NCBI RefSeq assembly: GCF_003725295.1
Contig: NZ_QICB01000002.1
Span: 310,001-374,000 of the forward strand
Direction: 5' to 3'
DNA: 64,000 bases
Origin: Slackia faecicanis
Lineage (GTDB): Bacteria > Actinomycetota > Coriobacteriia > Coriobacteriales > Eggerthellaceae
The position numbers were made by a program, and so were the translations under genes. The notes beneath the pieces are model-generated. The model was not told where the DNA came from, made no database searches, and saw nothing but the letters and a program-made list of their open reading frames with translations. Positions 17,520-26,042 of the stretch are shown here, piece after piece; within the stretch, counting starts at the first letter, position 1, and each line of letters opens with the position of its first letter.

Positions 17520-18608
17520 TCATCGCCTGCAGCGCTCCTCGACCGGAACGTAGTCCGTATCGAGGCCGAAATAGCGCGGACCGGCAAGCTCGAGGCCCGC
17601 AGGCGTGCGCCACAGGTGGAAGCACGGCAGGCCCACGGCCAGCACGCGCTTGCCGTATTTGAGCGCGTCGGTGGGAATGGGCATGAACGTCTCCGTATCC
17701 ACCAGGCAGATCAGATCGGGCGTCGTGGCCACGATTTCGCCTTCCACCGTGCAGGCCAGGTTCTCGTTCTGGAATTCGACGAAGGCGCCGCGGCCCTTGT
17801 CTTCCCCGATGCCGTCGAGCACCACGCGGCCGAAGTTGAAGCCGCCGCGCGTCTCGCGCACCAGGTCGGCGATTTTGCCCTTGAACAGGCGGTGACCCCG
17901 GGTGTATTCGAGGAAATACTGCTCGGGCGTCATGCCTTCGGGGCAGTTCTTGATCGCGCGGATCGTGCGGCCCAATTCCTGCGAGCGCGTCACGATGCCC
18001 TTCACGCCGAACTCTTTGACGACGCGCGCCTCCATGACGTATTCGACGCTCAGAACCGATCCGCCGCATGCGGTGCAGCCGGCGCGGCACACGGTTTCCA
18101 CCCACTTGTTGGTGACCGTCTCCATCAGGCCCAGGTTGCCCTTCTCGTCGATGAAGATCATCGGGCTCGCGCTCTGGCCGCCGATGGTGAACGTGACCAT
18201 CTGGATTTCGGGGAAGGCGCGGCCCATGCCGTCGGCGTCCACCATGGGAAGGCCCAGGCGCGCGGCCGCGGCGATCGGCAGCATGGAGTTCACGCCGCCC
18301 GCCTCGATCGGCATGACGGCCGCGGCCTTCTTGCCGTAGTAGGCCTCGATCATGTCGAGAAGCTTGGCGAACTCGTTGGCGCCCACGGCCTTCTCGGTCA
18401 GAATGGTAGGCGCGCCCACCGACGCCACGGGAACCACCACGGCGTCGTCTTCGAGCTCGTCGACGTCGACCAGCGTCACCTCGCCGCATTCCTTCACCGC
18501 GCCGATGGCGGTCAGCTTGCCGATATAGGGGTCGCCGCCTCCGCCCGCGCCCAGAAGCGCCGCGCCGAGAGCGATCTCTTCGATATCCTGTACGCCCAGC
18601 TTACGCAT
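17520..18608 (-). CDS. DUF917 family protein (second copy)
   Basis: The 362-residue protein begins with the DUF917 hallmark IALGAALLGAGGGGDPYIGK and has NADGMGRAFPEIQ-like (VDADGMGRAFPEIQ) and RTPAGLELAGPRYFGLD motifs. DUF917 includes a thiohydantoin desulfurase, and members often sit beside HyuA-type hydantoinases. A role on a hydantoin or thiohydantoin ring is therefore plausible. It contains two cysteines in AGCTACGG that the neighbouring paralogue lacks. Its ATG overlaps the preceding paralogue by eight bases, so translation is likely coupled. The two copies are clearly diverged paralogues. Confidence 0.88.
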   Translation of the reverse strand: MRKLGVQDIEEIALGAALLGAGGGGDPYIGKLTAIGAVKECGEVTLVDVDELEDDAVVVPVASVGAPTILTEKAVGANEFAKLLDMIEAYYGKKAAAVMPIEAGGVNSMLPIAAAARLGLPMVDADGMGRAFPEIQMVTFTIGGQSASPMIFIDEKGNLGLMETVTNKWVETVCRAGCTACGGSVLSVEYVMEARVVKEFGVKGIVTRSQELGRTIRAIKNCPEGMTPEQYFLEYTRGHRLFKGKIADLVRETRGGFNFGRVVLDGIGEDKGRGAFVEFQNENLACTVEGEIVATTPDLICLVDTETFMPIPTDALKYGKRVLAVGLPCFHLWRTPAGLELAGPRYFGLDTDYVPVEERCRR

Positions 18609-19698
18609 CGGTCCTCCTTGCCGCGAGCTCTTCGATGGGAACGTAATCGACGTCGAGCCCGAACCAGCGCGGGCCCGCCAGCTCCAAGCCGCCCTCGGTG
18701 CGCCACGCGGGGTCGCACGGCAGGCCCACCACCAGCACGCGCTTGCCGTATTTGAGGTTCTCGGTGGTCACCGGCACGAACGTCTCGGAATCCACCAGGC
18801 AGATCAGGTCGGGCACCGTGGCCACGATTTCGCCGTCCACCTCGGCGTAAATGTTCTCGTTCTGGAATTCCACCACGGCTTCGCGGCCCTTGTCTTCGCC
18901 GATGCCTTCGAGCGTCACCTTGCCGAAATTGAAGCCGTCGCGCGTCTCGCGCAGCACGTCGCAGATCTTGCCCTTGAAAAAGCGCATCGCGCCGCTTTCG
19001 CGCAGGAAGAACGCCTCGGGCTCTTCGCCCTGGGCGTCGGATGCGGTGCGGATGATGCGGCCGAGCTTCTGCGCGTAATCGACCGTGCCCTTCACGACGC
19101 TCGTCTTCATCTTGGCGCCCGTCATCGGCGAAGCCAGCGTGGTGACCTGGCCGCCCGACGCCGTGGTGATTTCGCGGCCGATGCGCTCGGTCCAATCGTT
19201 GTCGATGGTGTAGAGCACGGTGCAGTTGCCCTTTTCGTCGGCGATGACGAAGGGATTGGTGGACACGCCGTTGAGGGTGAACGTGTCCTGCTGGATGCCC
19301 GGGAACGCGCGGCCCATGCCGTCGGCGTTGACCAGGGGCAGGCCCGCGCGCGCGGCGGCGCTGATCGGCACCATGGAGTTCATGCCGCCCGCCTCGGAAA
19401 GCAGGAACGCATCGAGCTTCGTGTCGAGCATGCGCTCCATCATGGCGCGCACCTTCGGGTATTCGATGCCGTTGGTGCCTTTCTCGAGCGAAACGCTGGG
19501 AGCGCCCACGCCGCAGATGGGAGCGACCGTCCAATCGTCGGGCACCTCGTCCACGTCGAGCAGCGTCACCGGGCCGTGCTCCTTCACCGCGGCGATGGCC
19601 TCGAGGCGGCCCATGTACGGGTCGCCGCCGCCGCCCGATCCCAGAAGCGACGAGCCGAGCGCGATATCGTCGATATCTTCCAAACCTATCGTGCGCAC
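18601..19698 (-). CDS. DUF917 family protein (first copy)
   Basis: The 365-residue protein carries IALGSSLLGSGGGGDPYMGR at its N-terminus, LVNADGMGRAFPGIQQDT in the middle and TEGGLELAGPRWFGLDVDYV at the C-terminus. It is similar along its whole length to the next gene. The start is GTG at 19698 with AAAGGA seven bases upstream. Paralogous DUF917 pairs could act as two subunits of one enzyme or on related rings; the sequence cannot decide. It lies between the permease gene and the second copy. Confidence 0.88.
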   Translation of the reverse strand: MRTIGLEDIDDIALGSSLLGSGGGGDPYMGRLEAIAAVKEHGPVTLLDVDEVPDDWTVAPICGVGAPSVSLEKGTNGIEYPKVRAMMERMLDTKLDAFLLSEAGGMNSMVPISAAARAGLPLVNADGMGRAFPGIQQDTFTLNGVSTNPFVIADEKGNCTVLYTIDNDWTERIGREITTASGGQVTTLASPMTGAKMKTSVVKGTVDYAQKLGRIIRTASDAQGEEPEAFFLRESGAMRFFKGKICDVLRETRDGFNFGKVTLEGIGEDKGREAVVEFQNENIYAEVDGEIVATVPDLICLVDSETFVPVTTENLKYGKRVLVVGLPCDPAWRTEGGLELAGPRWFGLDVDYVPIEELAARRTDA

Positions 19699-19811
19699 GT
19701 CGATATCCTTTCGTTGTCGACCTTCGTCCCGTTTCGGACGAATTCTTTCTTATATGCGGAAGGCGTCCGCGCGAACGCACGAACGCCTCGTTGCCTTGAA
19801 AGCGGCGCCGT

Positions 19812-21161
19812 CTAACGCTGCGGCGTCTTGAGCTGGATGGGGCCTTCGAAAGCCGGAAGTTTCATGGCCTTGTAGATGAGCACGTACAGCGCCATGGAAA
19901 CCACGATGCCGTTGACAGGGCCCAGCAAGAACGGAATGTCGAGGAACGCCAGGGCCGTGCCCGCGAACGTGCCGCCCGTGACCATGGCCACCGCGGCGCC
20001 CGCCACGAAGCTCACGATGCCCGGCACCGACACGCCGTCGAGCGGCTTGAAGTTCTCGGGGCGCGCCTTGCGCACCAGCCAGTAGTCGGCGATCATCGAT
20101 CCCGCGAGCGCGGGGATCATGGCCGAAAGCAGCGTGAGGAAGAACGTGAAATGCTCCATGATGCCCGCCGCCGCCAGCACGATGCCCACGACGCCCGACA
20201 CGATGGTGGCCGCTTTGTAGCCGCGCTCGCCCTTGCCCAGCATAACCGCGAAGGCCAGGCCCGCCGAGTAGGCGTTGCTCACGTTGACGGTCCAGGTGCT
20301 GGCGACGAGCGCCACCATGCCCACCACGGCCAGGCCCAGGCCCGCCATGATCAGCGTGATGTCGCCGCCCGATTCGGGAACCACGATGGCAAGCACTGCG
20401 CCGATCATCATCACGAACACGTTCGCGGGCCACACGCCCGCCGCAGACGACACCACGGCGTCGCGGCGGCTTTTCGCATAGCGGGTGAAATCGCCGATGG
20501 TGGCGCCTCCGAGCGCGAACAGGCCCACGGAGATATTGACGCCCGCCACAAGGCCCATGCCTTCGGCGGGAACGTAATTGAACACGCTGTCGACGCCGGT
20601 GCCCGACACGGACACGACCAGGCCGTACATGCAGATCAGGAAGAGCATGGGCAGCGCGATGTAGTTGACCCATTTCACGCCGTCGAAGCCGAACGCCGCC
20701 GTGGCGAGCATCAGGCCGCCCAGCACCGCCGACGAAACCCAGACGGGTATCTCGAACCCGGTGAGCTCGGCGAGCGCGATCGAGAACGACGAGCCGCACA
20801 CGGCCGCCTGCACGCCGAACCAGCCGATGAGCGCCAGGCCCACCACGGCGCTGATCAGGTAGCGCCCGCCGGTCTTGCCCAACGCGGCGGTAGAAAGCGC
20901 CGAGGTGGGAAGGCCCAGGTCGGCAGCCTGCATGGCCACGAGCACCATATAGGCCGTGATGATGCCGAAGCCGACGAAGGCGGCGATGAAGCTGTCGCCC
21001 AGCGTCAGCGCCGCGCCGAGAGCCGCGCCCGTCATGAGGCTCGAGACGTTGAACGCGTTGCTGACCCAGATCACCGTGAGCGGCCAGACCCCCTTGCGCT
21101 GGGACTCGTCGATATGCATTCCCTCGGCTTCGAAGCTCATGGCTTCTGATTCAGACGACAT
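19812..21161 (-). CDS. NCS1-type permease (cytosine/purine/hydantoin transporter family)
   Basis: The 449-residue membrane protein has about twelve helices and resembles CodB: an N-terminal VIWVSNAFNVSSLMTGAALG, AVVGLALIGWFGVQAAVCGSS, and FALGGATIGDFTRYAKSRRD, a characteristic NCS1 segment. It heads the operon with two DUF917 genes and HyuA, so it probably imports the ring compound they degrade. Classical codB/codA pairing with cytosine deaminase is absent. ATG at 21161 has AAGGAGG six bases upstream. An extended -10 promoter lies about 145 bases upstream. Confidence 0.88.
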   Translation of the reverse strand: MSSESEAMSFEAEGMHIDESQRKGVWPLTVIWVSNAFNVSSLMTGAALGAALTLGDSFIAAFVGFGIITAYMVLVAMQAADLGLPTSALSTAALGKTGGRYLISAVVGLALIGWFGVQAAVCGSSFSIALAELTGFEIPVWVSSAVLGGLMLATAAFGFDGVKWVNYIALPMLFLICMYGLVVSVSGTGVDSVFNYVPAEGMGLVAGVNISVGLFALGGATIGDFTRYAKSRRDAVVSSAAGVWPANVFVMMIGAVLAIVVPESGGDITLIMAGLGLAVVGMVALVASTWTVNVSNAYSAGLAFAVMLGKGERGYKAATIVSGVVGIVLAAAGIMEHFTFFLTLLSAMIPALAGSMIADYWLVRKARPENFKPLDGVSVPGIVSFVAGAAVAMVTGGTFAGTALAFLDIPFLLGPVNGIVVSMALYVLIYKAMKLPAFEGPIQLKTPQR

Positions 21162-21465
21162 GTAACGCCTCCTTCGTGCGAACGAACCACTTGGATGCCG
21201 ATGCGCGAGAACGCGACGCGCCTTTCCGTAAGACGCCCGCATGAAAATCGCCCAGACGCGATCGCGAGCGGCGACGCATGGGCTGCGCACAGCATTGACG
21301 GGCTAGTCTAGCACACTAAAGCGCGATATTGAAACGGGAAGATAGGCTTGGAATGCATAAAAGAAGCCTCTCGTGCCCGAAATTCAAATCATGACGCATA
21401 AATTTCGCCCTGAAAGGATTTTCGTGCACGAAGGACGACGCATCGGCGCCGGCCTTCGAAACCCA
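21162..21465. other. spacer between the permease operon and the ECF operon
   Basis: The 304 bases hold the permease promoter (21305-21334). They follow the end of the ECF operon on the same strand, but no convincing terminator with a U run was found. No gene is supported here. Confidence 0.55.
21305..21334 (-). promoter_or_regulatory. promoter of the permease/DUF917/HyuA operon
   Basis: On the minus strand TTTCAA (21329-21334) lies 18 bases before TAGACT (21305-21310), which is preceded by TGC, an extended -10. The leader would be about 140 bases. Confidence 0.5.
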
Positions 21466-21849
21466 TCATCGGGCGTTTTTCTTCTTCGATTTCTTCTTCG
21501 ATGGCACTTCCCTTTTGCAGTGCTTCTCGATGTAGGACACGCTCCACACCAGCGACGCGATGATTGCGACGATCATAGCCGCCGTGTAGGCGGGAAGCAC
21601 CGCATCGGGAAGCGCGCTTGTCAGCGCGACGTACTTCAGCGCGATGAACACGAGCACCGCGACGCCCGCCACCAGCGCGAACACGCCCGTCGCCTTGCAG
21701 GCGCGCGGGACATCGTAGGACCTTTCGCGCTCGTCGGGATCCATGCGGTTCAGCGTGGCCACCATGAACACGCCATGTCCCGAGAACAGCACGACCGCCG
21801 ATATCAGGCACGCCGCCGCGACGAACCCTCCGATGACTATCTCCGTCAT
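21466..21849 (-). CDS. DUF3784-like small membrane protein
   Basis: The 127-residue product has three hydrophobic segments. The segment between the first two, NRMDPDERERSYDVPRACKA, looks like the DUF3784 pattern (short acidic loop, then a helix). The tail is strongly basic (KREVPSKKKSKKKNAR). AAGGAG lies eight bases before the ATG. It is 102 bases after the ECF S-component gene on the same strand, so it may be the last gene of that operon. Function is unknown. Confidence 0.65.
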   Translation of the reverse strand: MTEIVIGGFVAAACLISAVVLFSGHGVFMVATLNRMDPDERERSYDVPRACKATGVFALVAGVAVLVFIALKYVALTSALPDAVLPAYTAAMIVAIIASLVWSVSYIEKHCKREVPSKKKSKKKNAR

Positions 21850-21951
21850 AGCCTTCGCTCCTTGTCCGCTCGGCCTTCAAACGGCCGGTTCCTTCATTCT
21901 GCGATTCGGGCTCCGGCGCATCGTCGCGAAGCCTCGGCGGCGCATACCATA

Positions 21952-22716
21952 TCACGATGCGCGCTCGCACAGCGCGTATTTGCGCCCGATGCGCGCCAGC
22001 TTGCGCCGCCACGGGGCATAGAGCGCCAAGAGGAACGCGACCGTCGCCACGGCGTGCGTGGCGTCGAAGGGCAATGCCGCGGCATAGACCGCAAACGCCT
22101 GCACCAGGCTTTCGGGATGGAAGAAGCCCACGATGCTCCACGTATTCAAAACCACGCCGTAGCCGAAGCCCGAGGCGAACCCGTAGCAGCACATGATCGG
22201 AAGGCTCTTCTCGAGCCCGGCCTGGGCAAGCAACCCGGCTCCGTAGCCGATCATGCCCCACGCATACATCTGCCACGGGGTCCAAGGCCCCTGCCCGAAG
22301 AAGAAGTTCGACGCCAGAGCCGCCAACGCGCCCACCAAAAACCCGCTGCGACGCCCGAACACGGCGCCCGCGATGATCGCGACGGCCGATACGGGCTTGA
22401 AGCTCGGAAACGGGGCGAACAGGATGCGGCCCGCCGCCGCCAGGGCCGCAAGCACCGCCACGGGCATGATGTCGCGCAAACGCGGGCGGCTTGCCTCGTA
22501 GCCCGCGAAGAACAGCAGCAGCGCGCACGCCACCACGACCATGCTGACGAGCGCCGTCTGCTCGACGCCGTACCAGGCGCAGGCGATAAGCACCGCAGGC
22601 ACCGCGCCCACGGCGAACGCTTCGGCAAGCAAGGGGAAAACGCGCCGGCACATGCGGCCGCGCGCGGGGCCGCCGGACGCCGCGGGCGCATGCAGCATAT
22701 GTTCGCTCGGAGCCAT
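21952..22716 (-). CDS. ECF transporter S component, probably corrinoid-specific
   Basis: The 254-residue membrane protein has the S-component core: GRILFAPFPSFKPVSAVAII, FGRRSGFLVGALAALASNFF and FGQGPWTPWQMYAWGMIGYG. This GQGPWTPWQM pattern is one I associate with S components of the predicted cobalamin group (CbrT-like). The context agrees: the operon is led by a cobalamin riboswitch and encodes DUF4430 proteins. Its ATG follows the EcfA stop with no gap. The S component should bind the vitamin and dock on EcfT with the fused ATPase. Specificity is inference from motif memory and context. Confidence 0.82.
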   Translation of the reverse strand: MAPSEHMLHAPAASGGPARGRMCRRVFPLLAEAFAVGAVPAVLIACAWYGVEQTALVSMVVVACALLLFFAGYEASRPRLRDIMPVAVLAALAAAGRILFAPFPSFKPVSAVAIIAGAVFGRRSGFLVGALAALASNFFFGQGPWTPWQMYAWGMIGYGAGLLAQAGLEKSLPIMCCYGFASGFGYGVVLNTWSIVGFFHPESLVQAFAVYAAALPFDATHAVATVAFLLALYAPWRRKLARIGRKYALCERAS

Positions 22717-24219
22717 CTAGACCTCCCCGAACAGGCGCGCGTGCGCATTCGGGCGATAGACCAGGTTGTTCGCGAAAAACTCCTCGGCGGGCTCGGTGCA
22801 GGCCGTCTCGCCGTCGAAAAGCATCGACACCTCGTCGGCCGTGACCAGCGCGAAATCAAGATCGTGGGTCACCACGACCACCGTGCGGCCCTCGTCGGCC
22901 AGCGCGCGCACGATGCGCGACGCATCAGCGCACGACGCGGGGTCCAGGCCCTTGGTGGGCTCATCCAAGAACAGAAGCTGCGCGCCCGTGAGCAACAGCT
23001 TCGCGAAGGCGAGCTTCTGCTGCTGGCCGCCCGATAGATCGTAAGGATGCTGCGACGCATGCTGCGCGAGGCCGAACCGGCGCAGCGCCTCGGCCTCGTC
23101 GTCTTCGCCGTAGCCGCAGCGCGCGCTCCATTCGTGCAGCTCTTCGGCCACGCTGTCGCACACGAACAGGGCCTTGGGGTCTTGCGGCATCAGGGCCTGC
23201 GAGCCCGCCAATGCGTTTTTCACGCTGCCGCGCTGCGGGCGCAGGATGCCCGCCATCAGCTTGAGCAGCGTCGATTTGCCGCATCCGTTGCCGCCGACGA
23301 GCGCATGCACGCTGCCGCGGCGCACGCGCACGTCCATGCCGCGCAGCACCCACGGCGCCTGGCGGTCGTAGCGCACGAACGCATCGCGCACCTCCACCGC
23401 GACGTCCGCCTTCGCGAGCGCCTCGCGGCGCGCCTTCCTACGCGGGGCTATCTTTTCTTCGGCCTCTTCGCGCGAGGCGCCCGCGCCCAAAGGCTGCAGC
23501 TCCACGACGCGCGTCGCATACGCGGCCACGTCTTCGGGGGCATGGGTCGCCATGACCACCGTGATGCCGAGTTCTCTGTTCACGCGCGCGAGCATGAACA
23601 GGAAGCGCTTGAGCGCGTTGGGGTCGAGCTGGGCGGTGGGTTCGTCGAGCAGCAGCAGACGCGGGCGCAGCGCCAGCACGGCGGCAAGGTTGACCAGCTG
23701 CTGCTGGCCGCCCGAGAGCTCCTCCACGCTGCTGCGCACCCACGGCTCGATGCCGAAGAAATGGGCGACTTCCGCCACGCGGCGACGCATCTCGTCCTGC
23801 GCAACGCCTAGATTCTCCAGCCCGAAGGCCAGCTCGTGCCACACGGTGTCGCAGACGATCTGAGCGCCGGGATCTTGCATCACATACCCGATCGTCGACG
23901 CGCTTTCGAGCGGCGTGAAGCCCTGCACGACCGCGCCGTCTTCGACCAGCGTGCGCCCGGCCGCGCGAATCGAGCCCTCGCGCGCGCCGACGGGCGAAAG
24001 CTCGGGCTTCAAGCTGCGCAGAAGCGTGGTCTTACCGCATCCGGTGGCGCCCACGATCACGCAGAAATCGCCTTCCTCCACCTGAAAGCCCACGTCGCGC
24101 ACCACCCACGCACGCTCGTCGGCGCACGATGCATCGGATACGCCCGCCCGCAAACGGGTCGCGCCGCCTTCCGCGGGCGGATACGCGAAGGAATAGCCTT
24201 CTACTTCAACGAACGCCAC
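22717..24219 (-). CDS. fused ECF transporter ATPase (EcfA-EcfA)
   Basis: The 500-residue protein has two ABC ATPase halves. The first has Walker A VGATGCGKTTLL, signature ELSGGQQQLVNLA and Walker B LLLLDEPTAQLD. The second has VGGNGCGKSTLLKL, DLSGGQQQKLAFAKLL and LLFLDEPTKGLD. The two are joined by a charged linker (EEAEEKIAPRRKARREALAK). It therefore supplies both nucleotide-binding domains of an ECF transporter in one chain. The start is GTG at 24219, with GAAGGAG eight bases upstream, overlapping the end of the EcfT gene by 19 bases. Confidence 0.93.
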   Translation of the reverse strand: MAFVEVEGYSFAYPPAEGGATRLRAGVSDASCADERAWVVRDVGFQVEEGDFCVIVGATGCGKTTLLRSLKPELSPVGAREGSIRAAGRTLVEDGAVVQGFTPLESASTIGYVMQDPGAQIVCDTVWHELAFGLENLGVAQDEMRRRVAEVAHFFGIEPWVRSSVEELSGGQQQLVNLAAVLALRPRLLLLDEPTAQLDPNALKRFLFMLARVNRELGITVVMATHAPEDVAAYATRVVELQPLGAGASREEAEEKIAPRRKARREALAKADVAVEVRDAFVRYDRQAPWVLRGMDVRVRRGSVHALVGGNGCGKSTLLKLMAGILRPQRGSVKNALAGSQALMPQDPKALFVCDSVAEELHEWSARCGYGEDDEAEALRRFGLAQHASQHPYDLSGGQQQKLAFAKLLLTGAQLLFLDEPTKGLDPASCADASRIVRALADEGRTVVVVTHDLDFALVTADEVSMLFDGETACTEPAEEFFANNLVYRPNAHARLFGEV

Positions 24220-25067
24220 TGCCACCACTCCTTCGCCTGCAGCACGATCGGAATCGCCAGAAACGCGGCATAGGCCGCATAGCCCGCCTGCATGTGCAGC
24301 GGGGTCATCGCGGGATAGAACTCGTAAGCCGAGCATGCGGCTGCGATCAGGCCCGCGTTCGACGCGGCCAAGGCCACGATGGCCGCCGTCAGCGCGGCAT
24401 CGGCCCGCCCGAAGCGGAACCGCTTGTACGTGGTGCGCTTCGCCCCGCAGCCGTAGCCGCGGGCGCGCATGGCGTCGGTGCGGCAGATGCCGTCTTCCAT
24501 CCCCCACTCCATCAGCACCGACACGATGCGGAACCGCCCGTGCGCCGCATCGCGCTTCGTGACAGGGGCCGCGGCGCTCGCCGCATCCTGCACGGCGGCC
24601 ACCGATGCGCCGCGCGAGACGAACTGCGGAACCAGACGCAGCACCTGCGACGCCATAAGCGTCACCGTCGGCGCGATATTGCCCAGCAGCGCAAGCGAAT
24701 TCTCGCTGGTCATGCAGCGGGCATACGAAGCGAACCACAGAAAGACCGCCGCGAACATGCCACCCGAGCACAGGCCGTAGACGACCGATTCGACATAGAC
24801 GACCAGACCGCCGATATGGAACAGCTCGGTCGATCCCGATGCGGAAAACAACGGGTTCGCGCAGGCCATGATCGCACACATCGGCACGACCCACGCCAGC
24901 GAGCGCGCGGTCTGACGGGCGCCGCGCAGCACGATCGACGCAGCGAGCGCGCCCGCGAGCGAAAGCGCCACGTACACAGGATGCATGGCGGCCATGGAAA
25001 GCAGGGCCGCGCTCACGATGAACGCGAACGCCACCGCGGGATGGTAGGACGAAAACGCGTGATGCAT
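24201..25067 (-). CDS. ECF transporter transmembrane component EcfT
   Basis: The 288-residue membrane protein has five or so hydrophobic segments and an EcfT-type coupling region with the Ala-Arg-Gly motif in RTDAMRARGYGCGAKRTTYK. EcfT couples the ATPase to the S component. I choose ATG at 25067 (MHHAFSSYHPAV); its ribosome binding site is weak, with AGAAGGGA about fifteen bases upstream. It is first of the three ECF genes and follows the DUF4430 gene after a 158-base gap with a hairpin. Confidence 0.88.
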   Translation of the reverse strand: MHHAFSSYHPAVAFAFIVSAALLSMAAMHPVYVALSLAGALAASIVLRGARQTARSLAWVVPMCAIMACANPLFSASGSTELFHIGGLVVYVESVVYGLCSGGMFAAVFLWFASYARCMTSENSLALLGNIAPTVTLMASQVLRLVPQFVSRGASVAAVQDAASAAAPVTKRDAAHGRFRIVSVLMEWGMEDGICRTDAMRARGYGCGAKRTTYKRFRFGRADAALTAAIVALAASNAGLIAAACSAYEFYPAMTPLHMQAGYAAYAAFLAIPIVLQAKEWWQWRSLK

Positions 25068-25182
25068 AAGAGGATGCGCATTCCCTTCTTCTCTTTCCGC
25101 CGAAACACACGCACGATGCGCGCCATGAGGCCGGCTTTCTTCGCCGACGATGCGCGGCCGAAAGCGGGCCTCATGAAGCGCG

Positions 25183-25221
25183 AAGCCGGCGAAAGACGGA
25201 AGATCCGCCCTTCGCCGGCTT
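25183..25221 (-). terminator. hairpin between the DUF4430 gene and ecfT
   Basis: AAGCCGGCGAA pairs over eleven bases with TTCGCCGGCTT just after the DUF4430 stop. No U run follows, so it may reduce rather than end transcription into the ECF genes. Confidence 0.45.
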
Positions 25222-25225
25222 GCAG

Positions 25226-26038
25226 CTAGCCGTTGATCGAGGTCACGTAGCGCCACGCCACGACGTCGCCGTCGGAGAGCACATACGACCCGCACGCCAC
25301 CGAGGGGTCCACCCCGTTGACGGAGTACTTCCAGCCGCTCTGGCTGCCGTGGTCGAACTCGGCGAGGCCGCCGATGGCGCGCACGTAGTTCGGACCGCCG
25401 TTCGGCGTGGTCAACTGGCACAACGCGTCATAGACCGTCGAGCCCTGGGGCAGCGAGAACGAACCCGACCCGGAAACGGGATTGCCCACGATCGAGGAAT
25501 CCACCGTCACCGTCACGTTCACCATGCGCGCGGCGGGAGGCTCGCTCGCCGAAGGCTGCGACTGCGGCGCAGGAGCCTGGTTCGTCGGCGCAGGAGCGGG
25601 TTGGACGGTCGCGACCGCCGCAGGCTGAGACGCCTCGGCCGAAGCCTGCGGCGCGCTCGCCGACGCGGAATCGGCGGCGTCGCCTTCGACCTCATGCGAT
25701 GCGTCCGACGCGTCCTCGTCGGGAGCGGCAGTCTCGTCTTCGCCCGTCTCGACCACGGGCTCGAAGGCCGCAGGGACCTCGGCCGCCATCTCGCGTTCGT
25801 CGGACGACCCGCCGCCCGCGAGCGAAAAGGCCGAAACGCCGATCAGCAGGGCGGAAAGCACCGCCACCACGGCGATGCCGACGCGTTGGGCGCGCACGTT
25901 GCGCGGCGCGCGCCCAACGCGCTCGGCGGGCATTGCGGCGGTTTCATCGGCAGGAGCGCCCACGTGGAGCGCCGCGGCGGCGGCGGAATCGTGTCCGCCG
26001 CCCTGCGCGTCGTTTCGACCGGTCTTATGGTCTTGCAT
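25226..26038 (-). CDS. membrane-anchored DUF4430 (transcobalamin-like) protein
   Basis: The 270-residue protein has a cytoplasmic N-terminus, one membrane helix at about 53-75 (VGIAVVAVLSALLIGVSAFS), an Ala/Ser/Pro/Glu-rich linker to about 172 and a single DUF4430 domain at about 173-270 (STVYDALCQLTTPNGG; GSQSGWKYSVNGVDP; LSDGDVVAWRY). DUF4430 is related to the C-terminal beta domain of transcobalamin and intrinsic factor. The gene lies between the giant DUF4430 protein (four-base gap) and EcfT. I infer that it passes corrinoid from the outer binder to the ECF S component. AAGG is seven bases before the ATG. Confidence 0.88.
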   Translation of the reverse strand: MQDHKTGRNDAQGGGHDSAAAAALHVGAPADETAAMPAERVGRAPRNVRAQRVGIAVVAVLSALLIGVSAFSLAGGGSSDEREMAAEVPAAFEPVVETGEDETAAPDEDASDASHEVEGDAADSASASAPQASAEASQPAAVATVQPAPAPTNQAPAPQSQPSASEPPAARMVNVTVTVDSSIVGNPVSGSGSFSLPQGSTVYDALCQLTTPNGGPNYVRAIGGLAEFDHGSQSGWKYSVNGVDPSVACGSYVLSDGDVVAWRYVTSING

Positions 26039-26042
26039 ACGA

